Origin: Bacillota bacterium
GTDB lineage: Bacteria > Bacillota > Clostridia > Tissierellales > Sedimentibacteraceae
Reading direction: 5' to 3'
DNA: 5,926 bases
Assembly (NCBI GenBank): GCA_023425285.1
Contig: JAFACY010000017.1
Span: forward strand, 1-5,926
Shown in pieces: positions 1-5,096 of this stretch. The translations under genes were made by a program, and so were the position numbers. The notes under the pieces are model-generated. The model saw only the letters and a list, made by a program, of their open reading frames with translations, ran no database searches and had not been told where the DNA came from. The first letter of the stretch is position 1; every line of letters begins with the position of its first letter.

Positions 1-362
1 ACCTTCATAACAATCCAAAGAGAAATTCTTCTGTGCAGTCCCCATTTAACCATTGCAGTCGCAAGGAAACCAACACCCAATACCAAATAAACCGTCTGAT
101 AAGCATAGTGTCTGAATAATTGAATATCATTTTGTCCCTTTGCTCCTGTGATACCAAGCAACGGAAATAATAATATCGGTAAAAGTGCTGTTGCAGGAAT
201 TGATATAGCTTCAGTCATCCAGAAAATAATCATAAGTGACGAAACCGCTAATACTTTTTGACCTATTTCAGTCAGACCTTCGGGTGTAGGCATAACTAAA
301 ATTGCAATCATTACAATAATTCCAATTATAAAGCCAATTTTTCTAACTTTAAACTCTCCCAT
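1..362 (-). CDS. Sodium:dicarboxylate/sulfate symporter (DASS/SLC13 family), N-terminal part only
   Basis: Reading the minus strand from the ATG at 362 gives 120 open residues; the rest lies beyond the window's left edge. Hydrophobic segments are visible at about residues 9-24, 37-53, 55-71 and 88-104. The stretch WMTEAISIPATALLPILLF (48-66) closely matches the conserved DASS/SLC13 signature, and LATAMVKWGLHRRISL (100-115) matches the next conserved block. Proteins of this family sit in the cytoplasmic membrane and import di- or tricarboxylates or sulfate, usually with Na+. Substrate cannot be told from this fragment because the SNT substrate/sodium motifs lie further on. The start is well supported: GGAGG lies 5 bases upstream and no earlier in-frame start has a comparable site. 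A probable sigma-54 promoter lies at 417-433. Family assignment is confident; substrate is unknown. Confidence 0.88.
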   Translation of the reverse strand, partial: MGEFKVRKIGFIIGIIVMIAILVMPTPEGLTEIGQKVLAVSSLMIIFWMTEAISIPATALLPILLFPLLGITGAKGQNDIQLFRHYAYQTVYLVLGVGFLATAMVKWGLHRRISLWIVMK

Positions 363-367
363 TTTTT

Positions 368-372
368 CCTCC
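368..372 (-). promoter_or_regulatory. Ribosome binding site of the DASS transporter
   Basis: GGAGG on the minus strand sits 5 bases before the ATG at 362. It is a perfect Shine-Dalgarno core and fixes the start of the transporter, which matters because the gene is cut by the window edge. Confidence 0.85.
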
Positions 373-416
373 AATATAAGTAATTTTTTATTATGAAAAA
401 TATACAATTTTTATAG

Positions 417-433
417 AGCAAATTTTATGCCAA
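417..433 (-). promoter_or_regulatory. Probable sigma-54 (-24/-12) promoter of the transporter
   Basis: The minus strand reads TTGGCATAAAATTTGCT. Against the sigma-54 consensus YTGGCACGRNNNTTGCW, every specified position agrees except two (C to T and G to A just after TGGCA). The invariant GG (430-431) and GC (418-419) are separated by exactly 10 bases. Transcription would start near 406, leaving a leader of about 44 bases before the ATG. Sigma-54 promoters need an AAA+ enhancer-binding activator, and dicarboxylate transporters are classic targets in other bacteria. A competing reading is a sigma-A promoter, TTGTTA (434-439), 18-base spacer, TATAAA (410-415), over the same DNA. It is a weaker match at -35 but cannot be excluded. 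Confidence 0.55.
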
Positions 434-538
434 TAACAAAAAGCATTTTGAATATTTTTTTCAAGGTCCGTCTATGTCTTACTTACAGCCCTTTTAACAT
501 ATTGTATATTTAAAATTTAAAAATATTATGATGCAGGT

Positions 539-563
539 GTTTTGTTTCATTTTATTTCAAAAC
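539..563. repeat. Imperfect inverted repeat, candidate activator site upstream of the transporter promoter
   Basis: GTTTTG (539-544) and CAAAAC (558-563) form a 6-bp inverted repeat with a 13-base spacer. Its centre lies about 145 bases upstream of the transcription start predicted from the sigma-54 promoter, in the usual range for an enhancer-binding protein site. Next to it, CGTATC is directly repeated at 563-568 and 572-577. The arms are short and AT-rich, so chance is a real possibility. The rest of 373-591 is AT-rich non-coding DNA in which I see no gene. Confidence 0.25.
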
Positions 564-591
564 GTATCGCCCGTATCATGTAGTTTCACTC

Positions 592-618
592 AAAAAAAGA
601 ACCTTGTTTACAAGGTTC
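592..618 (-). terminator. Rho-independent terminator of the GGDEF-EAL gene
   Basis: A perfect 8-bp stem, GAACCTTG (599-606) with CAAGGTTC (611-618), closes a 4-base loop. On the minus strand it is followed by seven T residues (592-598). It starts 17 bases after the stop codon at 636-638. It should end the GGDEF-EAL transcript and insulate the downstream transporter, which then needs its own promoter. Confidence 0.9.
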
Positions 619-635
619 GTGTTATAAGCTTCACT

Positions 636-2267
636 TCACTGCACTGTACCGGCAGAAGCTTCCTCCAACAGTACATCTACACTGCCGGCATCCATAGGTC
701 TACCCAGCAAATATCCCTGACCGTACTCACATCCCATATTTATTAGGCTTTCCAGCTGTTCCTTTGTTTCAATTCCTTCTGCCACAACCTTAAATCCAAA
801 CTCATGAGCCAGGGAAATTACAAATTTGATAATGTGTATATCCTTATCCCCCATATCTTTCATACGCACATAGCTTTTATCGAGCTTAATGATGTCAATG
901 GGCAGCATCATCAGATATGTCAAAGAGGAAAATCCGGTACCAAAATCATCAAGTGCAATTTTAAATCCTTTTTTTCTCAAAGCATTTAATCTTTCCACAG
1001 CTAAATCAATATTGGAAATTACGGCAGTCTCAGTTATTTCGATTACAATGTTTCTATAATCCACATTATATTCGGATAATATATTCTCTATTTGTCTGAA
1101 ATTTGTATCTCGTATGAGAGATTTACTGGACAGGTTGAAGGACAACTCCAAATCCTTCAAGCCTCTTTCCTCCCACTCCTTCTTTTGAACCATTACATTT
1201 CTGATTATGCGGCTTTCCAGTTCATAAATCTGTCCCGTTGTTTCCGCAACACAAATAAATTCAGCGGGCGGAATAAACTCCTTACCGAGATGATTCCATC
1301 TGGCAAGAGCCTCCATGCCGGTTATTTTTCCTGTTTTAAGTTCAATCTGGGGTTGATAATAGAGTAGAAATTCCTTGTTTGTCAGTCCCTTTTGGATCTT
1401 GTTTGACATCAGAATAAAATTATTAGATTTTTCATGTATGTTCTTTTCATAAAACGAAATTTTGTTTTTGCCGTCTGTCTTGGCGTTATACATGGCGATA
1501 TCCGAATGCTTCAGAAGCGTGTCAAAGTCTTGTCCATTCTCAGGATAAAACGCGACGCCCATGCTGACTGTAATGAAAAAATCTCTCGCTCCATAATTCC
1601 ACGTTTCACCAAGAACCTTTATTAAATCCTCTAATTTTGTCAACAACTCTTCCTTGGACGCATAGCTTTTAATCATTAACGCAAATTCATCGCCGCCGAC
1701 CCGTGCAACCATGTCGGAATGCACAAATTCATTGGAAATTTTATCTCCCATGTACTTTAAAAACTCATCACCCACATGATGCCCCAATGTATCATTTATA
1801 AACTTGAAATTATCTATATCAATAAATGCAATTGCAAATTTTGATTCGGAGCTGTTAACCACGTTTGTGACATTCCTGAAAAACATAGTTCTGTTAGGAA
1901 GCCCCGTCAATGTATCGTAATATGCAATGTGCTCCAGTTCCCTTGTTGCCAGGTTACACTCACTTATTGCCTTATTGCATTCATTTATGGCATGCTTTAT
2001 TCTTTTTTCCCTGCGACTTATAAGAATATAAATAATAATCATGGTCAGTGCAACATATATCCATCCTTTATATGTCTGGATACTTCTGTATTGTGCTGAG
2101 TCACTTACTAAGAAATATAAAAAAGAATCTGACAATATAATCCACAGTACGCCAAAGACACCATATTTCAATACAATGGTCAGTGCACCGTTACTTTTTA
2201 TAAAATTGTTTAATTCATTGAACAATTTTGATTCTGTATTATTATTTTTCAAAGTCCCCACTCCCAA
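636..2267 (-). CDS. Membrane-anchored GGDEF-EAL cyclic-di-GMP synthase/phosphodiesterase
   Basis: Of 543 residues, two transmembrane helices at about 30-54 and 69-84 enclose a short outer loop (QTYKGW motif), followed by a coiled-coil-like linker (85-112). The GGDEF domain (about 113-275) has DxLTGLPNR at 118-126 and an intact GGDEF at 191-195. The inhibitory RxxD site is lost: V182 sits where the arginine should be. The EAL domain (about 285-530) keeps E319-A-L, N378, E410, D440-D441 (DDFGTG), K461, E497 and Q517, the metal-binding and catalytic set of active phosphodiesterases. It should therefore make and/or degrade c-di-GMP at the inner face of the membrane; net direction cannot be read from sequence. 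There is no PAS, HAMP or recognisable sensor domain. The given start is TTG at 2267. A TTG at 2252 with GGGAG 8 bases upstream is an equally good start and would remove five residues. The gene stands alone, with its own terminator. Confidence 0.95.
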   Translation of the reverse strand: MGVGTLKNNNTESKLFNELNNFIKSNGALTIVLKYGVFGVLWIILSDSFLYFLVSDSAQYRSIQTYKGWIYVALTMIIIYILISRREKRIKHAINECNKAISECNLATRELEHIAYYDTLTGLPNRTMFFRNVTNVVNSSESKFAIAFIDIDNFKFINDTLGHHVGDEFLKYMGDKISNEFVHSDMVARVGGDEFALMIKSYASKEELLTKLEDLIKVLGETWNYGARDFFITVSMGVAFYPENGQDFDTLLKHSDIAMYNAKTDGKNKISFYEKNIHEKSNNFILMSNKIQKGLTNKEFLLYYQPQIELKTGKITGMEALARWNHLGKEFIPPAEFICVAETTGQIYELESRIIRNVMVQKKEWEERGLKDLELSFNLSSKSLIRDTNFRQIENILSEYNVDYRNIVIEITETAVISNIDLAVERLNALRKKGFKIALDDFGTGFSSLTYLMMLPIDIIKLDKSYVRMKDMGDKDIHIIKFVISLAHEFGFKVVAEGIETKEQLESLINMGCEYGQGYLLGRPMDAGSVDVLLEEASAGTVQ

Positions 2268-2313
2268 CTACCTTGTATAATTTAAAAATACCCATTAAAT
2301 TACATTTAAAACA

Positions 2314-2342
2314 ATAATACGACAAAATGAAATTAAATGCAA
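2314..2342 (-). promoter_or_regulatory. Candidate sigma-A promoter of the GGDEF-EAL gene
   Basis: On the minus strand TTGCAT (2337-2342) is followed, after exactly 17 bases, by TATTAT (2314-2319). The -10 matches 5 of 6 consensus bases but the -35 only 3 of 6, and the surrounding DNA is very AT-rich, so such matches arise by chance. The position, about 45 to 50 bases before the start codon, is reasonable. Confidence 0.35.
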
Positions 2343-2395
2343 TTAATTAAATTCAAAAAGCCCATTTTGCCCGAAAATAAAGAGCCTATTAACAC

Positions 2396-2441
2396 CATGT
2401 TGCAACTCAAATTTTATCGAACATTTGTTTGACATGTTGCA
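2396..2441 (+). repeat. Direct repeat CATGTTGCA upstream of and within the radical SAM promoter
   Basis: The nonamer CATGTTGCA occurs at 2396-2404 and again at 2433-2441, 37 bases apart. The second copy begins in the -35 hexamer and runs into the spacer. A regulator binding both copies could contact the promoter, or the repeat may be coincidental. Confidence 0.4.
2418..2431 (+). promoter_or_regulatory. LexA-like (SOS) box overlapping the -35 of the radical SAM operon
   Basis: CGAACATTTGTTTG resembles the Gram-positive LexA/DinR site CGAACRNRYGTTYC at all but two positions. Within the core GAAC-N4-GTTC there is a single change (GTTT). The box covers the first three bases of the TTGACA at 2429-2434, so bound repressor would block RNA polymerase. 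That the operon encodes putative DNA repair/modification proteins makes SOS control plausible. This rests on a motif match alone. Confidence 0.45.
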
Positions 2442-2457
2442 TAAATTATGCTAAAAT
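2429..2457 (+). promoter_or_regulatory. Strong extended -10 sigma-A promoter of the radical SAM/DUF4130 operon
   Basis: A perfect -35 TTGACA (2429-2434), a 17-base spacer, and TAAAAT (2452-2457; 5 of 6) preceded by TGC (2449-2451), an extended -10. Transcription should begin near 2464, leaving a leader of about 33 bases. An almost ideal promoter for genes of this kind suggests it is normally held off by a repressor. The overlapping LexA-like box and spacer dyad are candidates for the operator. Confidence 0.82.
2439..2451. promoter_or_regulatory. 13-bp perfect dyad in the promoter spacer, possible operator
   Basis: GCATAA and TTATGC form a perfect inverted repeat around one central base, filling most of the DNA between -35 and -10. 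A dyad in this place is a classic repressor site. It also ends with the TGC of the extended -10, so part of the symmetry may be chance. No known regulator is identified. Confidence 0.35.
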
Positions 2458-2496
2458 ACATTTAACAAATTATTCTTTAATAATCGCAGGTGTACT

Positions 2497-3744
2497 ATGA
2501 ACGAAAATGTTTTTGAAAAATTAAAGATTTTATCCGCTGCCGCAAAATACGATGTATCCTGCGTTTCAAGCGGCGTCGAAAGAAAGAACAACAGTGTTGG
2601 CGGAATAGGCAATGCGTCTGCCTCAGGAATTTGTCACGCCTGGTCCTCTGACGGCAGATGCATATCTCTTTTGAAGGTTCTGCTTACAAATGACTGCATC
2701 TACGACTGCAGCTATTGTATGAACAGAGTGACCAATCCCGTGGAAAGAGCAACCTTCACTCCGGAGGAGATTGCTGAGCTGACCATAGAATTTTACAGGA
2801 GAAACTACATAGAGGGTCTGTTTTTAAGCTCAGCAGTGGAGAAAAGTCCTGACAACACCATGGAAAACATGCTGAGAGTGCTCGAGCTTTTAAGATACAA
2901 ATATAATTTCTGGGGCTATGTGCACGTAAAGGGAATACCCGGCGCAAGCAATATGCTCATTCAGAAGGCCGGCATGCTCGCGGACAGAATGAGTGTAAAC
3001 ATCGAGCTGCCCACAAGGGAAAGCCTGAGTTTATTGGCTCCTCAGAAAAAAATCGAAAATATAGTGAGACCCATGTCCCTGATCACCGGCGAAATAGCAA
3101 GGACTATAGAGGACAAAAAACATTTTCGAAGCACTCCCCGCTTTGTTCCGGGAGGTCAGTCAACACAGATGATTATAGGAGCCACCCCCGACAGTGACAA
3201 AACCATACTGAGCACATCCCAAGGACTGTATGACAGCTACAGGATGAAGCGTGTGTTTTTCTCCGCATACATTCCCGTTGTTTCTTCACCAAACCTGCCT
3301 GCAGTCAGCACCATGCCGCCGCTCTTAAGGGAGCATCGTTTATACCAGGCGGACTGGCTCATGAGGTTTTATTATTTTCACAGCAGTGAGCTTTTTACGG
3401 AAATTGATCACAATCTAGACCTGGAGTTTGATCCCAAAATGATGTATGCTCTGCGCAACATAGATAAATTTCCCATAGAAATCAACAAGGCATCATATGA
3501 GGAACTTCTGAGAATCCCGGGTCTGGGTGTTACAAGTGCACAAAGAATTATCCGGGAAAGAAAAAATGCAGAGCTGTCATACGATTCATTGAAAAAAATG
3601 AAGACCGTATTAAAAAGAGCCAGATATTTTATTACGGTTAAAGGAAAATATTACGGCAACATAAATATGGAGCCCGATTCAATCCGGGCAGAACTAAGAT
3701 TTAAGGAAGCACAAAAACAGCTTTCAATTTTTGAATTTGTGTAA
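2497..3744 (+). CDS. Radical SAM protein, putative DNA modification/repair (TIGR03916-type)
   Basis: This 415-residue protein has the radical SAM cluster motif CxxxCxxC at C67, C71 and C74, within the family-typical stretch GRCISLLKVLLTNDCIYDC (53-71). Two further cysteines, C46 and C55, lie just before it. A radical SAM barrel spans roughly 60-270. At the C-terminus INKASYEELLRIPGLG (329-344) and the following helix to about 356 form a helix-hairpin-helix, a DNA-binding motif. I recognise this as the family annotated as putative DNA modification/repair radical SAM protein, about 400 residues long. It should bind a [4Fe-4S] cluster and cleave S-adenosylmethionine to a 5'-deoxyadenosyl radical; substrate and product are not known. 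The next gene begins 12 bases downstream and belongs to the partner family, so the two form an operon. The ATG is the only reasonable start, with a modest AGGTG upstream; no earlier in-frame start follows the promoter. Confidence 0.9.
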   Translation: MNENVFEKLKILSAAAKYDVSCVSSGVERKNNSVGGIGNASASGICHAWSSDGRCISLLKVLLTNDCIYDCSYCMNRVTNPVERATFTPEEIAELTIEFYRRNYIEGLFLSSAVEKSPDNTMENMLRVLELLRYKYNFWGYVHVKGIPGASNMLIQKAGMLADRMSVNIELPTRESLSLLAPQKKIENIVRPMSLITGEIARTIEDKKHFRSTPRFVPGGQSTQMIIGATPDSDKTILSTSQGLYDSYRMKRVFFSAYIPVVSSPNLPAVSTMPPLLREHRLYQADWLMRFYYFHSSELFTEIDHNLDLEFDPKMMYALRNIDKFPIEINKASYEELLRIPGLGVTSAQRIIRERKNAELSYDSLKKMKTVLKRARYFITVKGKYYGNINMEPDSIRAELRFKEAQKQLSIFEFV

Positions 3745-3756
3745 AAGAGGTATGTT

Positions 3757-4485
3757 ATGGATTATTTATATGACGGAACCTTTGAAGGTCTTTTAACCTG
3801 CATTTATTATCATTACAAGAAAGCAAAAGTCAATGGCATATATTTTTTATCAGAATATCAGCAGGATATGCTTAACGATTGCAGGATAGTTGATACGGAT
3901 ATGGAAAAGGCAAGGACTGTGTCAGATGCCATAATCGATAAAATTTCAAACGAGGCGTATATTAAAGTCTTTTATTGCTATTTGTCCGATTTAAACTATA
4001 AGGAAAATACAATACTTGATTTTCTCATATTCGGTTTTAAATACGGAAAAAACACAATGAATTTCTACACTCACGAGAAGGTCCTGCTCATTAACAAGAC
4101 TTATCTCAGAGTGGCAAATGAGGTTCACAGATTTTTAGGCATACTCCGTTTTTCGGATGCAGGAGGATTTTTGTTTTCTAAATTTTCGCCGGACAATGAC
4201 ATCGTATTGCTGATGGCCGAACACTTTGCTGACAGGTACAAGTACGAAAAATTTATTATTTACGATGAAAAAAGAAAAAAAGGATTGATCTACGCAGATA
4301 ATTCCTGGGAAATAAAAGAGAACATCCACATAAATGACATTGAAAAATCTCAAAACGAAAAAATAATACAAAGCTTGTGGAAGCAATATTTCACCGATCT
4401 GGCAATCAAGGAAAGAGTTAATTACAAGCTTCAGTTTCAGTTTGTACCCTCAAGATACAGGAAGAATATGGCTGAATTCAAATGA
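3757..4485 (+). CDS. DUF4130 protein, putative DNA metabolism/repair partner of the radical SAM protein (TIGR03915-type)
   Basis: This soluble 242-residue protein has no signal peptide, membrane helix or metal-binding cysteine cluster. Family-typical segments are YLYDGTFEGLLTCIY (3-17), the central block RVANEVHRFLGILRFSD (118-134), SPDNDIVLLMAEHFADRY (144-161), and the C-terminal LWKQYFTDLAIKERVN (207-222) and QFVPSRYRKNMAEF (228-241). These are recalled hallmarks of DUF4130/TIGR03915, a family nearly always encoded beside the radical SAM partner. In many other bacteria DUF4130 is fused to a C-terminal uracil-DNA glycosylase (UdgX-like) domain. Here the protein ends at the normal stand-alone length and no glycosylase follows. 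Its activity is unknown. The conserved basic and aromatic residues are compatible with binding nucleic acid or the partner protein, but that is inference. AAGAGG lies 6 bases before the ATG. Translation follows the upstream stop after 12 bases, so co-expression is near certain. Confidence 0.88.
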   Translation: MDYLYDGTFEGLLTCIYYHYKKAKVNGIYFLSEYQQDMLNDCRIVDTDMEKARTVSDAIIDKISNEAYIKVFYCYLSDLNYKENTILDFLIFGFKYGKNTMNFYTHEKVLLINKTYLRVANEVHRFLGILRFSDAGGFLFSKFSPDNDIVLLMAEHFADRYKYEKFIIYDEKRKKGLIYADNSWEIKENIHINDIEKSQNEKIIQSLWKQYFTDLAIKERVNYKLQFQFVPSRYRKNMAEFK

Positions 4486-4510
4486 TTTCCAACACAGCAA
4501 ATAATTGAGG

Positions 4511-4540
4511 GTTACATATAATGAACATACATGCTATACT
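4511..4540 (+). promoter_or_regulatory. Candidate extended -10 promoter of the CAP protein gene
   Basis: TATACT (4535-4540; 5 of 6) is preceded by TGC (4532-4534), an extended -10. GTTACA (4511-4516; 4 of 6) lies 18 bases upstream. Transcription would start near 4547, giving a leader of about 54 bases. No terminator is visible between the DUF4130 gene and this point, so some read-through from the upstream operon is also likely. Confidence 0.5.
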
Positions 4541-4586
4541 TTTAACATTCAACCTCTCCTAATGCAGGAACCGGGGGGTAACACTG

Positions 4587-4594
4587 AAAAGGAG
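4587..4594 (+). promoter_or_regulatory. Ribosome binding site that fixes the CAP protein start
   Basis: AAAAGGAG ends 6 bases before the ATG at 4601. It selects this start over the in-frame ATG at 4505, which has no site and would put 32 unrelated residues in front of a complete signal peptide. The complementary CTCCT at 4556-4560 in the leader could pair with AGGAG (4590-4594) and mask it, though the 5-bp pairing is weak. Confidence 0.85.
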
Positions 4595-4600
4595 TATTAT

Positions 4601-5050
4601 ATGAAAAGAAAAATTTTAGCATTAGCGTTAGTAATTATATTGGCATTATCAGCAACGGCTGCTTCAGCCTCGAGTTTTGAGTCAAGAGTTGCCCAGCTGG
4701 TAAATGCGGAAAGACAAAAAAATGGATTAGATCCTCTCACTTTGGACATGTCCATTTCAAATGTTGCAAGATTAAAATCACAGGACATGGCTGACAATAA
4801 CTATTTCTCCCACTATTCATCAACATACGGCAGTGCAGGAGAAATGATGAAAAAACAAGGAATCAGCTTTTCAATATCGGGTGAAAACATCGCATCAGGA
4901 CAAAGAAGCCCGGAAGCCGTAGTGGCTGAATGGATGCATTCGGAAGGTCATAAGGCCAACATTTTGTCACCTGACTTCAGCAGAATAGGTGTGGGCTACG
5001 CCACAAATGCCAACGGAACACCATACTGGACACAAATGTTTGCAAATTAA
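4601..5050 (+). CDS. Small secreted CAP/SCP-domain protein (YkwD-like)
   Basis: From the ATG at 4601 the protein has 149 residues. It begins with a classic Sec signal peptide: MKRK, a hydrophobic core at 5-17, and ATAASAS with likely cleavage near residue 24. The remainder is one CAP (SCP/PR-1) domain from about 28 to the end, with LVNAERQKNGL (33-43), H71 (YFSH), GENIA (94-98, E95), E110 (AEWM) and SEGHKANIL (114-122, H117). H71, E95, E110 and H117 correspond to the conserved CAP cavity residues, so the fold should be intact. Members of this group are exported to the cell surface or medium. Their biochemical activity is mostly unknown; some are tied to spore coat or cell wall. There is no LysM, SH3 or other wall-binding domain, so this is a minimal form that is probably released. 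It ends at a bidirectional terminator. Confidence 0.92.
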   Translation: MKRKILALALVIILALSATAASASSFESRVAQLVNAERQKNGLDPLTLDMSISNVARLKSQDMADNNYFSHYSSTYGSAGEMMKKQGISFSISGENIASGQRSPEAVVAEWMHSEGHKANILSPDFSRIGVGYATNANGTPYWTQMFAN

Positions 5051-5055
5051 AATAA

Positions 5056-5096
5056 AAAAAGATGGAAGCTCTTTTTCGTGGAGCTTCCATCTTTTT
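5056..5096. terminator. Bidirectional rho-independent terminator between convergent genes
   Basis: GATGGAAGCTC (5061-5071) pairs perfectly with GAGCTTCCATC (5081-5091) around a 9-base loop. Five more A-T pairs flank it (5056-5060 with 5092-5096). T runs follow on both strands, so it can end the CAP transcript rightward and the aldo/keto reductase transcript leftward. It starts 6 bases after the CAP stop codon. The stop codon of the minus-strand reductase (5095-5097) overlaps the hairpin's edge. Confidence 0.95.

Noticed and set aside
448..464. TTGAA-N7-TTCAA inverted repeat upstream of the transporter as an activator site
   Set aside because: It lies only about 15 bases upstream of the -24 element, too close for a typical enhancer site, and is an AT-rich match likely to arise by chance.
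599..618. GAACCTTG/CAAGGTTC as an operator or SOS box
   Set aside because: The stem is followed by seven T residues on the minus strand just after a stop codon, which is better explained as a terminator, and the spacing does not fit GAAC-N4-GTTC.
804..1625. Open frames on the plus strand inside the GGDEF-EAL gene
   Set aside because: They are antisense to a well-conserved protein, have no recognisable domains and no convincing ribosome binding sites.
2756..2947. Minus-strand open frame inside the radical SAM gene
   Set aside because: It is antisense to conserved coding sequence, with cysteine-rich low-plausibility composition and no family resemblance.
4505..4600. N-terminal extension of the CAP protein from an upstream in-frame ATG at 4505
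   Set aside because: No ribosome binding site precedes 4505, the extension covers the likely promoter, and it would place 32 residues before a complete signal peptide. AAAAGGAG directly precedes the ATG at 4601.
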